From Rhodococcus tukisamuensis NBRC 100609 (GTDB lineage: Bacteria; Actinomycetota; Actinomycetes; Mycobacteriales; Mycobacteriaceae): a DNA stretch of 64,000 nucleotides. Positions within the stretch are counted from its first letter, which is position 1; every line of letters starts with the position of its first letter. The DNA lies in the NCBI RefSeq assembly GCF_001894985.1, contig NZ_BCXG01000020.1:30086-94085 (forward strand), in the 5' to 3' direction. The notes beneath the pieces were generated by a model that saw only the letters and a list, made by a program, of their open reading frames with translations, had not been told where the DNA came from and did not search any database. The translations under genes and the position numbers were made by a program. Shown here piece by piece: positions 9,747 to 20,783 of this stretch.

Positions 9747-12700
9747 TCACGCCTTGGCGATGACGACCCGGACACCCTCGCCCAGGTCGACCGCGTCGGG
9801 GCCGCTGACCTCGCCGAGCTCGAGCGTGGTCGCCAGCACCTCGCCCGCGATGAGGTCGCGGTGCCGAGCGGCCCAGTCCAGCCGGTCCTCGGGCACCTGC
9901 AGCGTGACGACGATCCGGTCCGAGATCTCCAGGCCGGCCGCGCGGCGGGCGTCCTGCAGTTCGCGGATCCGGTCCTTCGCCCAGCCCTCGGCCTCGAGCT
10001 CCTCGGTGACCGCGGAGTCGAGGACCACCAGGCCCGCGTTCTCCGGCAGGGCCGCGGTGGACTCGGGCTCGGCGGCGACCAGGCGCTGCGTGTACTCGGA
10101 CGGGAGCAGCGCGATGCCCGCCGCGGTGACCACGCCGTCGACCTCGGACCAGTCCCCCGCCTTGACCGCCTTGATCACCGTCTGCACGTCCTTGCCGAGA
10201 CGCGGGCCCGCCGCCCGCGCGTTGACGACGAGCTCGAACTTGCCGTGGACGTCCACGTCCTCGGTCAGGTCGACCTTCTTGACGTTGACCTCGTCGGCGA
10301 TGATGCCGAGGAACGGACGCAGCCGCTCCGCGTCCGCCGCCGCGACGGTCACCTCGGGCAGCGGCAACCGCACCCGCAGGTTCTGCGCCTTGCGCAGGCC
10401 GAGCACCGTCGAGCAGACCGAACGGACCTCGTCCATCGCCTCGACCAGCTCGGGATCGGACGGCAGGTCGGTGGCCTCGGGCCAGTCCGTGAGGTGCACC
10501 GAACGTCCCCCGGTGAGCCCGCGCCAGATCACCTCGGTCACCAACGGCAACAGCGGGGCCGCGAGGCGGGTCACGACCTCGAGCACGGTGTGCAGGGTGT
10601 CGATGGCGTCGCGGTCCTCGTCCCAGAACCGCGACCGGGAACGGCGCACGTACCAGTTGGTCAGCGCGTCGCAGAAGGTCCGCAGCTCGTCGCAGGCACC
10701 CGCGATGTCGTTGACCTCGAGCGCGTCGGTGATCGCGTCACGGGTGGCGGACAGCTTCGCCAGGATGTACTTGTCGAGCACGTTCGGCGAATCGGTGCGC
10801 CACTGTCCGGGCTTGCCCGCGTACAGCTGCAGGAAGCTCCACGCGTTCCACAGCGGCATCAGTGCCTGCCGGGAGCCCTCGCGGATGCCCTGCTCGGTGA
10901 CGACCAGGTTGCCGCCGCGCAGGATGGGCGAGGACATCAGGAACCACCGCATGGCGTCGGAGCCGTCGCGGTCGAACACCTCGTTGACGTCCGGGTAGTT
11001 GCCCTTGGACTTGCTCATCTTGAGGCCGTCGTCGCCGAGCACGATGCCGTGTGCCGCAACGGTCTTGAACGCCGGACGGTCGAAGAGCGCGGTCGCCAGC
11101 ACGTGCAGCGTGTAGAACCAGCCACGGGTCTGGCCGTTGTACTCGACGATGAAGTCGCCGGGGTTGTGACCTTCCTGACCGTTGCCGCCGTCGAACCAGT
11201 CCTTGTTCTCGAACGGGTAGTGCACCTGCGCGTACGGCATGGAGCCGGACTCGAACCAGCAGTCCAGCACCTCCGGGACGCGGCGCATCATCGACCTGCC
11301 GGTCGGGTCGTCCGGGTTCGGGCGGACCAGGTCGTCGATCACCGGCCGGTGCAGGTCGGTCGGCCGCACGCCGAAGTCCGCCTCCAGCTGGTCGAGCGAG
11401 CCGTACACGTCCGTCCGCGGGTACGCCGGATCGTCCGACACCCAGACGGGAATCGGGCTGCCCCAGTAGCGGTTCCGGCTGATGTTCCAGTCGCGGGCAC
11501 CCTCGAGCCACTTGCCGAACTGGCCGTCGCGGATGTGCTCGGGCACCCAGGTGATCTCCTGGTTCAGCTCGACCATCCGGTCACGGAACTTGGTCACGGC
11601 GACGAACCAGGACGGCACCGCCATGTAGATCAGGGGCTGGCCCGACCGCCACGAGTGCGGGTAGGAGTGCTCGATCGTCTCGTGCCGCAGCAGCTTTCCC
11701 GCGGCCTTGAGGTCCTTGATGATCACCGGGTTCGCGTCGAAGACCTGCAGGCCCTCGTACGGCGGCACCATCGAGGTGAACTTGCCGCCCGCGTCGAGCG
11801 GCTGCACGATCTCGATGCCGTTCGCCGCGGCGACGTCCATGTCCTCCTCACCGAAAGCCGGTGCGAGGTGGACGATCCCGGTGCCCGACTCGGTGGTGAC
11901 GTAGTCGGCGGAGAGCACCCGGTGCGCGTTCTCGTGGCCCTTGCCGGGGCCGTGGAAGAAGTCGAACGGCGGCGCGTAGTCGAGACCGACCAGCTCCGAA
12001 CCCTTGTACTCGCCGAGCACCTCGGGCGCCTCGCCGAGTTCGCGCGAGTAGTGGCCGACGCGGGCTGCGGCGAGCAGGTAGGTCTTGCCGTCGGCACCGG
12101 CGACGTGCACGTAGTCGACGTCGGGGTGCACCGCGATCGCGAGGTTGGACGGGAGCGTCCACGGCGTCGTGGTCCAGATCAGGGCGTTCGCACCGTCGAG
12201 GGGCGAAAGGTCCTTCTGGTCGCTCCGCAGGCTCCGCTCCGGCGCCGTGATCACCATGTCGACCGTGACCGCCGGGTCCTGACGCATCTTGTACGCGTCG
12301 TCGAGCTTGGTCTCCTGGTTCGACAGCGGGGTCTGCTCGTACCAGCTGTACGGCAGCACCCGGAAGCCCTGGTAGATCAGGCCCTTGTCGTGGAGTTCCT
12401 TGAACGCCCACATGACCGACTCCATGAAGTCCAGGTCGAGGGTCTTGTAGTCGTTGTCGAAGTCGACCCAGCGCGCCTGCCGGGTGACGTAGTCGCGCCA
12501 CTCGTCGGTGTAGCGGAGCACCGAGGACTTGCAGGCGGCGTTGAACTCGGCCAGGCCCATCGTCTCGATCTCGGACTTGTCCTTGATGCCGAGCTGCTTC
12601 TCCGCCTCGAGCTCGGCGGGCAGGCCGTGGCAGTCCCAGCCGAACCGGCGCTCGACGCGCTTGCCGCGCATGGTCTGGAAGCGCGGGACCAGGTCCTTGA

Positions 12701-12923
12701 CGTACCCGGTGAGCAGGTGGCCGTAGTGCGGCAGGCCGTTGGCGAAGGGCGGGCCGTCGTAGAAGACGAACTCCGGCGCGTCGGCGCGGTTCGCCACGGA
12801 TGCGCGGAAGGTGTCGTCGGCCTCCCACTCGGCGAGGACCCGCTGCTCGAGGTCCGGGAACCGGACGCCGGCAGTGGCCTTGCCACCGCCGAGGTCCACC
12901 AGCGGATAAGTGGCGTCAGTCAA
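9747..12923 (-). CDS. ileS: isoleucyl-tRNA synthetase
   Basis: A 1,058-residue class I aminoacyl-tRNA synthetase that charges tRNA-Ile and edits valine. The ATP motifs are seen as HYGH (in [11 protein letters not shown]) and KMSKSKGN. The CP1 editing domain lies between them ([12 protein letters not shown]), and a long anticodon-binding C-terminal part follows. The start is a TTG at 12923, preceded seven bases upstream by GAGGGAG. No in-frame ATG or GTG is as well placed, and the frame further upstream lies inside the T-box leader. Length fits the actinobacterial (long, eukaryote-like) IleS class. Expression should respond to uncharged tRNA-Ile through the leader. Confidence 0.97.
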   Translation of the reverse strand: MTDATYPLVDLGGGKATAGVRFPDLEQRVLAEWEADDTFRASVANRADAPEFVFYDGPPFANGLPHYGHLLTGYVKDLVPRFQTMRGKRVERRFGWDCHGLPAELEAEKQLGIKDKSEIETMGLAEFNAACKSSVLRYTDEWRDYVTRQARWVDFDNDYKTLDLDFMESVMWAFKELHDKGLIYQGFRVLPYSWYEQTPLSNQETKLDDAYKMRQDPAVTVDMVITAPERSLRSDQKDLSPLDGANALIWTTTPWTLPSNLAIAVHPDVDYVHVAGADGKTYLLAAARVGHYSRELGEAPEVLGEYKGSELVGLDYAPPFDFFHGPGKGHENAHRVLSADYVTTESGTGIVHLAPAFGEEDMDVAAANGIEIVQPLDAGGKFTSMVPPYEGLQVFDANPVIIKDLKAAGKLLRHETIEHSYPHSWRSGQPLIYMAVPSWFVAVTKFRDRMVELNQEITWVPEHIRDGQFGKWLEGARDWNISRNRYWGSPIPVWVSDDPAYPRTDVYGSLDQLEADFGVRPTDLHRPVIDDLVRPNPDDPTGRSMMRRVPEVLDCWFESGSMPYAQVHYPFENKDWFDGGNGQEGHNPGDFIVEYNGQTRGWFYTLHVLATALFDRPAFKTVAAHGIVLGDDGLKMSKSKGNYPDVNEVFDRDGSDAMRWFLMSSPILRGGNLVVTEQGIREGSRQALMPLWNAWSFLQLYAGKPGQWRTDSPNVLDKYILAKLSATRDAITDALEVNDIAGACDELRTFCDALTNWYVRRSRSRFWDEDRDAIDTLHTVLEVVTRLAAPLLPLVTEVIWRGLTGGRSVHLTDWPEATDLPSDPELVEAMDEVRSVCSTVLGLRKAQNLRVRLPLPEVTVAAADAERLRPFLGIIADEVNVKKVDLTEDVDVHGKFELVVNARAAGPRLGKDVQTVIKAVKAGDWSEVDGVVTAAGIALLPSEYTQRLVAAEPESTAALPENAGLVVLDSAVTEELEAEGWAKDRIRELQDARRAAGLEISDRIVVTLQVPEDRLDWAARHRDLIAGEVLATTLELGEVSGPDAVDLGEGVRVVIAKA

Positions 12924-13160
12924 CTCAGTACTCCCTCGTGCCCGTGCTGGCACGGGGACGACCGACGACGCCTCTGCGCCGCGGCCGCGGTACCACCCCG
13001 CTTGCCCGGGACGGCCGTGGCCGTCCGGACCTCTCGTACCGGGCTGTGACGGGCCCACCCGTTCGGTTCTACTGGGCGTTCGCGGGGGCATGCCGCCGCT
13101 GGCGCCGTTCTTCCGAAGGCTCCCCGGTGATGGCCGGATCGTCGCCGTACTGCTGTGGCC
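12924..13160 (-). promoter_or_regulatory. T-box riboswitch controlling ileS
   Basis: The leader between the small membrane gene and ileS carries the T-box signature GGGGTGGTACCGCGG on the minus strand (about 12985-12999). It also has a candidate isoleucine specifier AUC (13131-13129) in GGCCATCACCGGGGAGCC, followed by TTCGGAAGAACGG. The last part, with CACGGGGACGACC complementarity near the GAGGGAG ribosome site, could hide that site when tRNA is charged. This is the translational T-box layout known for actinobacterial ileS. Exact stem boundaries were judged by eye. Confidence 0.88.
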
Positions 13161-13165
13161 CGATT

Positions 13166-13387
13166 CTAGTCGGGCTCGTCAAATCGCTCCGTCGGCAGCG
13201 AGCGGTGGGTGCCGCCGCCTGCGCGCGGCGCGGAGTTGCTGCGGAGCGAGCTCACAAGCAGCAACACCGCGCCGGCGACGCAGACCACGATGCATCCCCA
13301 GGCCCACACGACGGATCCGGTCAGTAGCGAGACCACCAGCAGGAGGAACCCCACCGCGGCCATCACGAGCGTCAGTACAAGCACCAC
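13166..13387 (-). CDS. small two-helix membrane protein
   Basis: A 73-residue protein starting at GTG 13387 behind AGGGGTGT. Two hydrophobic helices (about residues 3-21 and 25-46) are joined by a short loop. The soluble tail is basic then acidic ([14 protein letters not shown]). I do not know a function. The position directly downstream of wag31 corresponds to a small transmembrane protein gene next to wag31 in M. tuberculosis (Rv2144c, from memory), so a link to polar growth is possible but unproven. The T-box leader of ileS begins at its end. Confidence 0.7.
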   Translation of the reverse strand: MVLVLTLVMAAVGFLLLVVSLLTGSVVWAWGCIVVCVAGAVLLLVSSLRSNSAPRAGGGTHRSLPTERFDEPD

Positions 13388-13431
13388 ACACCCCTAGGGA
13401 CTGGGCCGGACCGAGCGCTAGCCGGTGCCGA

Positions 13432-14247
13432 TCAGTTGCTTCCCTTGGCGCCGCCGAAGGCCTCCTGGCCACCGTCGACCGGGACCGCCGAACCGCGCTG
13501 CTCGAGCTCCTGCAGCTGCGACTCCAGGTAGGACTTGAGCCGCACCCGGTACTCGCGCTCGAAGGTCTTGAGCTGCTCGATCCGGCCCTCCAGCACGCTG
13601 CGCTGCTGGTTGATGGTGGCCATGATCTCGGTGTGCTTCTTCTCGGCGTCCGCCTGCAGGGCGTCGGCCTTCTCCTTGGCCTGACGCAGCTGCGTCTCGG
13701 AGCGGGTCTGGGCGTCGGCGAGCAGCGCCTCGGACTTCTGCCGGGCGTCGGTGATCATCGCCTCGGAACGGGTCCGCGCGTCGCCGACCAGCTGCTCGGA
13801 GTTGGTGCGAGCGTTGGTGAGCAGCTGCTCGGACTCGGTCTTCGCGTCGCCGGTGAGGCGGTCGGCCATCTCCTGTGCCAGGCCCAGGATCTTCGCGGCC
13901 TGCAGGTTCGCCTCTTCGGTGTTGCCGGCGCGCGCGGGGGGTGCGGCCGGGGCGACCGGGGCCGCGACGACGGGAGCGGGCACCGGCTTGGGCGGCTCGA
14001 CGATCCGGGCCGGCTCGGGGGCCGCGGGAGCAGCGCCTGCCGGACGCGGGGCCTTCTTGGCGTCCGCGAGCTCCTGGTCGAGCTCACCGACGCGCTGGCG
14101 CAAGTCGGCGTTCTCCTCGATCAGGCGCGAGAGCTCCTGCTCGACAAGGTCGAGGAAGGCATCTACCTCGTCCTCGTTGTAGCCCCGCTTTCCGATCGGA
14201 GGCTTGCTGAACGCGACGTTGTGCACATCAGCTGGTGTCAGCGGCAT
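13432..14247 (-). CDS. wag31: DivIVA/Wag31 polar growth scaffold
   Basis: A 271-residue coiled-coil protein. It starts [17 protein letters not shown], the membrane-curvature-sensing DivIVA head, and continues [19 protein letters not shown] Pro/Ala-rich linker (about residues 75-125) leads to a long C-terminal coiled coil with Gln/Glu/Lys heptads. In mycobacteria Wag31 recruits the elongation machinery to the poles and is a Ser/Thr-kinase substrate near residue 73; here the matching linker contains no obvious Thr, so that control may differ. The gene has its own promoter-like sequence (14293-14320) after the division cluster. Confidence 0.97.
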   Translation of the reverse strand: MPLTPADVHNVAFSKPPIGKRGYNEDEVDAFLDLVEQELSRLIEENADLRQRVGELDQELADAKKAPRPAGAAPAAPEPARIVEPPKPVPAPVVAAPVAPAAPPARAGNTEEANLQAAKILGLAQEMADRLTGDAKTESEQLLTNARTNSEQLVGDARTRSEAMITDARQKSEALLADAQTRSETQLRQAKEKADALQADAEKKHTEIMATINQQRSVLEGRIEQLKTFEREYRVRLKSYLESQLQELEQRGSAVPVDGGQEAFGGAKGSN

Positions 14248-14292
14248 GGAAGGATCCCTTCACGCGTCTGTTGGCGGTCTAGCAAGCATTCA

Positions 14293-14320
14293 GTTATAGC
14301 GCATACGGTGCTCGATGTAA
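14293..14320 (-). promoter_or_regulatory. predicted sigma-70-type promoter of wag31
   Basis: On the minus strand TTACAT (14320-14315) and TATAACT (-10 at 14298-14293) are separated by 16 bases. They lie about 46 bases upstream of the wag31 start in the AT-richest part of the local intergenic region. Confidence 0.55.
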
Positions 14321-14393
14321 CATTCACACTGCAAGACTGGTCCATTCTGTCACACCGGACCCGTCGACTGCGCTAGTCCCCAAGCCGTGCTCA

Positions 14394-14681
14394 TCATGCT
14401 GCAAGCCCTTGAACGACCTGCATCAGGATGAACACGATGAATAGCAAGACCATGATTGAAAGATCCAACCGAACTCCGCCGAGGTTAACCGTCGGAATAA
14501 GCCGCCGAAGCAGCCGGATCGGAGGATCTGTGACTGTAAATATGGCCTCGAGAATGACCACCACAATGCCGGTGGGTCGCCAATCTCGGGCGAATGTCCG
14601 GATGAACTCGACGACGATGCGTCCGATCAGTAGCAGCCAGAAAACGAACAGCAGGAAGTAGATCACCGCGAACAAGGGCAC
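14394..14681 (-). CDS. yggT: YggT-family membrane protein
   Basis: A 95-residue integral membrane protein from GTG 14681. Two hydrophobic blocks flank the conserved middle FARDWRPTG then TDPPIRLLRRLIP, the YggT family hallmark. The family is linked to osmotic stress and to division-site positioning in some bacteria. The gene sits between sepF and wag31, as in most actinobacteria, supporting a role in division or polar growth. Base composition is less GC-rich than in its neighbours, but the order is conserved, so transfer is unlikely. Confidence 0.88.
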   Translation of the reverse strand: MPLFAVIYFLLFVFWLLLIGRIVVEFIRTFARDWRPTGIVVVILEAIFTVTDPPIRLLRRLIPTVNLGGVRLDLSIMVLLFIVFILMQVVQGLAA

Positions 14682-14761
14682 TCCATCACTTTGCCTGACG
14701 CGACCGAACCAATCAAAACGAGGTTCGGCAGCGTCGCCCTACTACTCCCCGGCAAAATCAG

Positions 14762-15385
14762 CTACTTCTGGTTGTAGAAGCCGTTTTCGGCGATCCGCCG
14801 GCGCTCCTCCGCCGACACGTCGATGTCCGCAGGTGAGAGCAGGAACACCTTTGTGGCGACCTTGTCGAACGAACCGCGCAGCGCGAACGCCAGTCCGGCC
14901 GCGAAGTCGACGAGACGCTTGGCGTCCGCGTTGCTCATCTCCACCAGGTCCATGATGACGGGAGTCCCGTCGCGGAAGCGTTCGCCGATGATGCGCGCCT
15001 CCCCGTAGTCACGGGGACGCAGCGTGGTGATCTTGGACAGTGGTCCGCCCTCGTCGAAGATTGGTGCGCGGCGGGCGTCGATGCGGGCCTCGGTCCGCGC
15101 GTCGACGGCCAGCGAGCCGCGAGTGGTGGTGGTACGGGCACCCACGCCGACGCCGGGCCGGGGGGTGGTGCGAGTGGGCAGGGGCTCCATCCGGCGTGGT
15201 GCGGGCTGACGGTCGACCGGGTCCAGGTCCTCGCGTGCGTCGTAGCCGTCGTCGTAGCCACGCTCGACGCCGTCCTCGTAACGGTCTGCGCGAGCCGAAC
15301 GCCGCGGCTCCTCGAGGTAGTCGTCCTCGTAGTCGTCGAGTGGGACCATGCCGAAGTAAGCCTTGAACTTGTGCAGAGTGCTCAT
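14762..15385 (-). CDS. sepF: SepF cell division protein
   Basis: A 207-residue FtsZ membrane anchor. The start is ATG 15385 ([13 protein letters not shown]), preceded by AAGGAAGG; the first residues form the amphipathic membrane helix. A long disordered, Asp/Arg-rich linker (about residues 15-120) precedes the SepF globular domain, recognisable by [22 protein letters not shown] and the [13 protein letters not shown] helix. In actinobacteria, which lack FtsA and ZipA, SepF is the main FtsZ tether. It comes 46 bases after yggS and before yggT. Confidence 0.95.
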   Translation of the reverse strand: MSTLHKFKAYFGMVPLDDYEDDYLEEPRRSARADRYEDGVERGYDDGYDAREDLDPVDRQPAPRRMEPLPTRTTPRPGVGVGARTTTTRGSLAVDARTEARIDARRAPIFDEGGPLSKITTLRPRDYGEARIIGERFRDGTPVIMDLVEMSNADAKRLVDFAAGLAFALRGSFDKVATKVFLLSPADIDVSAEERRRIAENGFYNQK

Positions 15386-15431
15386 CAATCGACCTTCCTT
15401 TGGCGTGGTGGACAATCGGGCCGGACGCCGA

Positions 15432-16196
15432 TCAATACGAGGTTATCGGGCGCGAACCCAACAGGGCGGTTCCGACACGCACGCAGGTGGAACCGTACCG
15501 GACCGCCGCTTCGAGGTCGCCGGTCATCCCCGCCGACAGCGCGGTGGCCCGGGGGTGCTCCCGCAGCAGGTCCCGGTGCACGCCGGCCAGCGCCTCGAAC
15601 GCCCGCTCCGGGTCGGCACCCAGGGGCGGCACCGCCATCAGTCCGGCCAGCTCCAGGCCGTCGGCATCCTCGGTCCGCGCGGCCAGTTCCGTCAGCTCGT
15701 GCCCCCGCACGCCGCCACGTGCCGGGTCCCCGTCCAGGCTCACCTGCAGCAGCACGCGCAGCGGCTCCGGACGCTCCCCCTCGGCCAGTGCGGCCGAGGC
15801 GGCCCGCGACAGCGCGTCGACGAGCCGGACGCTGTCCACCGAGTGGATCGCGTGGGCCCACCGGGCGACCGCCCGGGCCTTGTTTCGCTGCAGGCTGCCG
15901 ATCATGTGCCAGCGAACCGCATCGGCGCCCTCGCCGGTACCGGCGGACGCCAGCAGGTCGGCTAGCTCCGCGACCTTGGCCGTGGCCTCCTGCTCGCGGG
16001 ACTCGCCGAACTCCCGGCAGCCCAGTCCGTACAGGATCGCCGCGTCGGACGCGGGGAAGAACTTGGTCACCGGCAGCAACTGCACGTCGGCGCGGTCGCG
16101 GCCGGCGTCGTCGCAGGCCCGGTCGAGCCGGGCCCGCACCTCGGCCAGCGCCGACGCGACCTGCGACGCCCGCCGCGCCGGATCGATCTCAGGCAC
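15432..16196 (-). CDS. yggS: YggS/PLPBP pyridoxal-phosphate homeostasis protein
   Basis: A 254-residue single-domain PLP-binding protein with the alanine-racemase-like barrel but no second domain. [12 protein letters not shown] holds the PLP lysine, and [10 protein letters not shown] and GLMAVPP are family motifs; the C-terminal [10 protein letters not shown] closes the phosphate site. It buffers free PLP and affects amino-acid pools (established for the family). The start is GTG 16196, overlapping the end of pgeF by eight bases. Conserved beside sepF in Gram-positive bacteria. Confidence 0.94.
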   Translation of the reverse strand: MPEIDPARRASQVASALAEVRARLDRACDDAGRDRADVQLLPVTKFFPASDAAILYGLGCREFGESREQEATAKVAELADLLASAGTGEGADAVRWHMIGSLQRNKARAVARWAHAIHSVDSVRLVDALSRAASAALAEGERPEPLRVLLQVSLDGDPARGGVRGHELTELAARTEDADGLELAGLMAVPPLGADPERAFEALAGVHRDLLREHPRATALSAGMTGDLEAAVRYGSTCVRVGTALLGSRPITSY

Positions 16197-16917
16197 CCCT
16201 CGTCGACTCCATCCAGATCACCCCGGCCAGCCGGCCCGTGCGGCCCTCCCGGCGGTGGCTGAAGAGCGCGCGGTCCTCGATGGTGCAGCGGGGGTCCTCC
16301 GCCACGCCCGACACCCCGGCGGCAAGCAACTGCCGACGCAGGCCGGCCCGCAGGTCCAGTCCGGGCGTGCCCCTGACGGTCTTGCTGGCGCTGCCGGGAA
16401 GATGCCGCTCGACGTCCGCGCGCATGGCGGCGGGCACCTCGTACTGCCGACCGCTGGCCGCGGGTCCGAGAAACGCGCCGATGCGCTCGACGGCGGCGCC
16501 CTTGGCGACCATCGCGTCGAGCACCCGGGACACGATGCCGATCCGCGCCCCGACCCGGCCTGCGTGCACGGCGGCGATCACACCCGCCTCGTCGTCGGAG
16601 AGCAGCACAGGGACACAGTCCGCGCTGAGCGTCACCAACGCCAGGTTGGGCACGTCCGTGACCAGCGCGTCGGTCGCCTCCACCACCCCGTCGACCGGGC
16701 CGTCGACCACGGTGACGTTACGGCTGTGGATCTGTTCCATCCACACCAGACGCTCGAAGGGCAGGCCGATCCCGGCCGCGAGCCGACGCCGGTTGGCGTC
16801 GACCGCGGCCGGGTCGTCACCGACGTGGTCGCCAAGGTTGAACGAGTCGTAAGGGGCAACCGAGACGCCCCCGGTTCGCGAGGTGACCACCCGGCGAACC
16901 CGTACCGCGGCACTCAC
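16189..16917 (-). CDS. pgeF: PgeF/YfiH peptidoglycan editing factor (multicopper polyphenol oxidase fold)
   Basis: A 242-residue protein whose start (GTG 16917) overlaps the ftsZ stop by four bases. Conserved metal and catalytic residues are visible: [22 protein letters not shown] and CT...LFSHRR. In E. coli the YfiH family hydrolyses wrongly incorporated L-Ser-containing muropeptide precursors; purine nucleoside activity has also been reported for family members. Location right after ftsZ suits a quality-control role in wall synthesis. The usual HAGWRG loop reads HAGRVG here, a mild departure. Confidence 0.9.
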   Translation of the reverse strand: MSAAVRVRRVVTSRTGGVSVAPYDSFNLGDHVGDDPAAVDANRRRLAAGIGLPFERLVWMEQIHSRNVTVVDGPVDGVVEATDALVTDVPNLALVTLSADCVPVLLSDDEAGVIAAVHAGRVGARIGIVSRVLDAMVAKGAAVERIGAFLGPAASGRQYEVPAAMRADVERHLPGSASKTVRGTPGLDLRAGLRRQLLAAGVSGVAEDPRCTIEDRALFSHRREGRTGRLAGVIWMESTRGA

Positions 16918-18161
16918 CGACGCATGAAGTCCGGCACGTCGACGTCGCCGTCGTCTTCGTCGACCACGGGAGCGGGGGCCCGGTTCGCGCTGACCGGGAT
17001 CGGCGGGAGAGCGGATCCGCCGAGATCCCGGAACCCGCCCATCTCGCGGGCCTCCTTGGGCTGCTCGCGAGGCTCGGCGGTCTCCCGCGCGGGCGGGGGG
17101 CTGACCGGCTCCTCGACGGGGGCGGCCGCCGAGCGGCCGATCTCGCCGGCCCGGCCGACGCCGATGGCTCCGCGTCCGACCGCCGCGACCTGCTCGGCCG
17201 GACGCCGCACCGGGGTGCCGCCGTCGAAGCCCGCCGCGATGACCGTGACCCGGACCTCGTCGCCCAGCGAGTCGTCGATGACGGTGCCGAAGATGATGTT
17301 CGCGTCGATGTGCGCCGCCTCCTGGACCAGCGAGGCGGCCTCGTTGATCTCGAACAGACCGAGGTCCGAGCCGCCGGCGATCGACAGCAGCACGCCGCGC
17401 GCACCCTCCATCGAGGCCTCGAGCAGCGGCGAGTTGATCGCCGACTCGGCGGCCTTGATGGCGCGTCCCTCACCGCGCGAGGAGCCGATGCCCATCAGCG
17501 CGCTGCCCGCTCCGGACATCACGCCCTTGACGTCCGCGAAGTCCACGTTGATCAGGCCCGGGGTGGTGATCAGGTCGGTGATGCCCTGGACGCCGTTGAG
17601 CAGCACCTCGTCGGCCGAGCGGAACGCGTCCATCAGGCTGACGGCGGCGTCGCCCAGCTGCAGCAGCCGGTCGTTGGGGATCACGATGAGGGTGTCGCAG
17701 GACTCACGCAGCGACTGGATGCCGCTGTCGGCCTGGCCGCCGCGGCGCTTGCCCTCGAAGGAGAACGGGCGGGTGACCACGCCGACGGTGAGCGCGCCGA
17801 GCTTGCGGGCGATGCTCGCGACGACGGGTGCGCCACCGGTGCCGGTGCCACCACCCTCGCCCGCGGTGACGAAGACCATGTCGGCCCCCTTGAGGACCTC
17901 CTCGATCTCGTCCTTGTGGTCCTCGGCGGCCTTGCGGCCGACCTCAGGATCCGCGCCGGCCCCGAGGCCGCGGGTCAGTTCCCGGCCGACGTCGAGCTTG
18001 ACGTCGGCGTCACTCATGAGCAGCGCCTGTGCGTCGGTGTTGACCGCGATGAACTCGACTCCCTTGAGTCCCTGTTCGATCATGCGGTTGACCGCGTTGA
18101 CACCGCCGCCGCCGATGCCGACGACCTTGATAACGGCGAGGTAGTTGTGCGGGGGCGTCAT
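16914..18161 (-). CDS. ftsZ: FtsZ tubulin-like division GTPase
   Basis: A 415-residue GTPase that polymerises into the Z-ring. The tubulin signature GGGTGTG spans residues 103-109, VNTD lies near residue 40, and the T7 loop [11 protein letters not shown] follows. A roughly 90-residue variable linker ends in the conserved tail [10 protein letters not shown], the SepF-binding peptide. The start is ATG 18161 behind CGGAAGGCGAAAGCCA. It has a 288-base leader with its own promoter-like signal, so it can be expressed apart from the upstream mur genes. It ends in a GTGA overlap with pgeF. Confidence 0.98.
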   Translation of the reverse strand: MTPPHNYLAVIKVVGIGGGGVNAVNRMIEQGLKGVEFIAVNTDAQALLMSDADVKLDVGRELTRGLGAGADPEVGRKAAEDHKDEIEEVLKGADMVFVTAGEGGGTGTGGAPVVASIARKLGALTVGVVTRPFSFEGKRRGGQADSGIQSLRESCDTLIVIPNDRLLQLGDAAVSLMDAFRSADEVLLNGVQGITDLITTPGLINVDFADVKGVMSGAGSALMGIGSSRGEGRAIKAAESAINSPLLEASMEGARGVLLSIAGGSDLGLFEINEAASLVQEAAHIDANIIFGTVIDDSLGDEVRVTVIAAGFDGGTPVRRPAEQVAAVGRGAIGVGRAGEIGRSAAAPVEEPVSPPPARETAEPREQPKEAREMGGFRDLGGSALPPIPVSANRAPAPVVDEDDGDVDVPDFMRR

Positions 18162-18449
18162 TGGCTTTCGCCTTCCGTGTGTGTGAATCGCGCTCGGGAT
18201 GCCTGGCGATGCTGACGTGTACTTGTGGTGCTGACGTTACTGACGTTGACGTTACTGGTGTTGCCGGTGTTAACGGTCAAGCTGGTGCCACCGGTGGCGT
18301 CGTGTTGCGGGAAAAACCCTCAACCTCAACCATAGGCTTAGTGTTATGTCAAGTTGCTGACTAGTGCGTGACGGTATGCACGGCGAGGACAATGTGCCAG
18401 CAGGCGCGCCGAACAGCGCGGCGATTTGTGCACAGGTCACGCCCACCGG
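18162..18449 (-). promoter_or_regulatory. ftsQ-ftsZ intergenic leader with promoter-like element and short repeats
   Basis: This is one of the two longest gaps in the cluster. On the minus strand AACTTGACATAAC gives a consensus -35 hexamer (TTGACA, 18352-18347), followed by an AT-richer GAGGTTGAGGG stretch; no convincing -10 at standard spacing was seen. Nearer ftsZ the plus strand carries TGACGT at 18213, 18232 and 18241 and GACGTTAC at 18233 and 18248. Multiple ftsZ promoters in this gap are known in related actinobacteria. Assignment here is by inspection. Confidence 0.55.
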
Positions 18450-19214
18450 CTACCTGATCGTCGGCAGGTCGGGGCTGGACACGTCGTACAGCTGCCCGGG
18501 CTGGCCGAGCAGCGGCAACGCGATCGCGGCCTTGTGTTCGGAGGCATTTGCGCTCCCCCACAACAACTGTCGGCCGTCGGCCAGCGTCACCCGGATGTCG
18601 GACAGCGTCGCCGCCGAAATCTCCGTCACCTGCCCGCGCAGCGGCGCCGGCATCGAGTTCAGGGCGGTCAACGCGTCCAGGGTCGCGGGGTCGTCGTGCC
18701 CGGGCGTGGAGACCTTCAGCCGCGGCACCCCGGGCGGTGCGGGTTCGATCGAGTAGGAGACGCCGCCCCCGTCCATCAGGCGGGTCCCCTCCGGCGCGTC
18801 GTAGAACACGGCGGGCGTCCGTTCGACGACCGTCACCCGCACGGTCGAGGGGTAGACCCGTTCGACCCGGGCCTGGTCTACCTTGGCGATCCCCGCAACC
18901 CGGTTCGCCGCGCCGCCGGTGTCCACCTGCAGGAGCGGCGTGCCGCCCGGAACCGCAAGGGCCGCAAGGACTTCCTCGGCCGGCACCCCGACGTTCCCGA
19001 CGACCTCGATGGTGCGCGCCGAGAGCAGCGGGGTGAACCAGGCCACCGCGCCGAGCGCAACCAGGACGACCACACCCAGCGCCGCCAGGAGCAGCGGCTT
19101 GCGGTTGCGCACCCGCGCGACCCGCCGCGGGGCCGGACGCGGGGTGCGGGTGGTGCGACGCTCCCGGGGCGGGCGCGTCCTGCTCCCGGTCCGGGCGGCC
19201 GCGCCGCCGGTCAC
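18450..19214 (-). CDS. ftsQ: FtsQ division protein
   Basis: A 254-residue bitopic membrane protein of the divisome. A basic, Arg-rich cytoplasmic head precedes one transmembrane helix (about residues 40-60). Next comes the POTRA domain starting [16 protein letters not shown] and a beta domain ([19 protein letters not shown]) typical of FtsQ/DivIB. It links early cytoplasmic and late periplasmic division proteins with FtsL and FtsB. The GTG start at 19214 overlaps the murC stop (GTGA), so its synthesis should follow murC translation. Confidence 0.94.
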   Translation of the reverse strand: MTGGAAARTGSRTRPPRERRTTRTPRPAPRRVARVRNRKPLLLAALGVVVLVALGAVAWFTPLLSARTIEVVGNVGVPAEEVLAALAVPGGTPLLQVDTGGAANRVAGIAKVDQARVERVYPSTVRVTVVERTPAVFYDAPEGTRLMDGGGVSYSIEPAPPGVPRLKVSTPGHDDPATLDALTALNSMPAPLRGQVTEISAATLSDIRVTLADGRQLLWGSANASEHKAAIALPLLGQPGQLYDVSSPDLPTIR

Positions 19215-20719
19215 GACCCGTCCCGCGGCTGTCCGGCGTCGGGCAGGCGGGAGCGGGTGGGCGACGCGGCGAGCGCGCTGAGGATCTCCTTGCCGAGCAT
19301 CGTCACGTCACCGGCGCCCATGGTGATCACGACGTCGCCGGCGCGGGCCAGCCCGGCGACCTGCCGCGGCGCCGCCGACAGGTCCGGCTGGTAGTGCACG
19401 GGCCGGGTCACGAACTGGGCGACGAGCGCGCCGGACACCCCGGGCAGCGGCTCCTCGCGGGCGCCGTAGACGTCGAGGACGACCACCTCGTCGGCGAGGT
19501 CGAGGGCGGCGCCGAACTCCTCGGCGAACGCCACGGTGCGCGAGTACAGGTGCGGCTGGAACACCACGATCACCCGACCGCGGGCCGGCTCGCCGCCGGG
19601 CCGGACCAGTTCGGCGGCGGCGCCGAGCACGGCGCGCACCTCCGTCGGGTGGTGGGCGTAGTCGTCGAACACCCGGACGCCGTTCTCCCGGCCCGTGTGC
19701 TGGAACCGGCGGTGGACACCGCCGAAGCCGCCGAGGCCCTCGAAGATCTCGTCGACCGGGGCGCCGACCTCCCGCGCGGCCAGGATCGCACCCAGCGCGT
19801 TCAGCGCCATGTGCCGTCCGGGGACCGCCAGCCGGAGGGTGCGGGTGCCGCTCTCGCCCGAGAGCTGGACCTCCGCGAGCCCGCCCACGTCGCGGGCCTC
19901 CCAGCTGAGCATCCGGGCGCCGAGTGGCACGTCACCAGCCGTTTCCTGCTCGCCGGTGCCGTAGCCGAGCACCCGCACCGGCAGGCCACGCGCGACCACC
20001 CGCTCGGCCAGCGCCGCCGACCCGGGGTCGTCCAGGCACGCCACGAGCAGGCCGCCGGGCTCGATCCGGTCGGCGAAGTCGTCGAAGACCTGCTCGTACG
20101 CCTCGGTGGTGCCGAAGTAGTCGAGGTGGTCCGCCTCCACATTGGTGACGATCACGACGTTCGGGTCGTACTGCAGCAGCGACCCGTCGCTCTCGTCCGC
20201 CTCCGCGACGAAGACGTCACCGGAACCGTGGTGCGCGTTGGTGCCCGCCTCGTTCAGCTCGCCGCCGACCGCGAACGACGGGTCCAGGCCGCAGTGCTGC
20301 AACGCGACCACCAGCATCGAGGTGGTGGACGTCTTGCCGTGGGTGCCCGCGACCAACAGGGTGCGGTGCCCGTGCATCAGCGAGGCCAGCACCGCCGGCC
20401 GCAGGATCACCGGGACGCCGCGGGCCGCCGCGGCGACCAGTTCGGGGTTGTCCTTCGGGATCGCGGCGTGCGTGGTGACCACCACGGTCGGGCCGCCGGG
20501 CAGCAGGTCTAGTGCGCTGGCGTCGTGCCCGATCCGGACCTGGGCGCCGCGGGCCCGCAGCGCGAGCACCGTGCGGCTCTCCTTGGCGTCCGACCCGGAC
20601 ACCTCCCCGCCCCGGGCCAGCAGGATCCGCGCGATCCCCGACATGCCGGCGCCGCCGATCCCGACCATGTGCACGCGCTGCAGGTGCGCGGGCAGCTCCG
20701 AGCCACGCTGATCGGTCAT
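19211..20719 (-). CDS. murC: UDP-N-acetylmuramate--L-alanine ligase
   Basis: A 502-residue ATP-dependent Mur ligase that adds the first residue of the stem peptide. [12 protein letters not shown] is the N-terminal UDP-MurNAc-binding loop, GTHGKTSTT (about residues 125-133) the ATP P-loop, and AEADESDGS and [10 protein letters not shown] the further Mur ligase motifs. Length is normal. It lies 64 bases after murG and is coupled to ftsQ by GTGA. Confidence 0.97.
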   Translation of the reverse strand: MTDQRGSELPAHLQRVHMVGIGGAGMSGIARILLARGGEVSGSDAKESRTVLALRARGAQVRIGHDASALDLLPGGPTVVVTTHAAIPKDNPELVAAAARGVPVILRPAVLASLMHGHRTLLVAGTHGKTSTTSMLVVALQHCGLDPSFAVGGELNEAGTNAHHGSGDVFVAEADESDGSLLQYDPNVVIVTNVEADHLDYFGTTEAYEQVFDDFADRIEPGGLLVACLDDPGSAALAERVVARGLPVRVLGYGTGEQETAGDVPLGARMLSWEARDVGGLAEVQLSGESGTRTLRLAVPGRHMALNALGAILAAREVGAPVDEIFEGLGGFGGVHRRFQHTGRENGVRVFDDYAHHPTEVRAVLGAAAELVRPGGEPARGRVIVVFQPHLYSRTVAFAEEFGAALDLADEVVVLDVYGAREEPLPGVSGALVAQFVTRPVHYQPDLSAAPRQVAGLARAGDVVITMGAGDVTMLGKEILSALAASPTRSRLPDAGQPRDGS

Positions 20720-20783
20720 CGTCTGACCTCCGACATGTCTCGTCCTTCCAACAGAGCCGAGTCCTTCGACAAAACCGCGACCA

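Noticed and set aside
9153..13049. 1,298-codon plus-strand open frame opposite ileS
   Set aside because: It runs antisense to a full, motif-complete ileS; its residues are Arg/Val/Gly/His-rich as expected from the shadow of a 70% GC gene, and it has no family motif.
18327..18352. Complete -35/-10 promoter for ftsZ at TTGACA...TATGGT
   Set aside because: TATGGT lies only 12 bases after TTGACA, too close for a normal sigma-70 promoter; only the -35-like element is reported.
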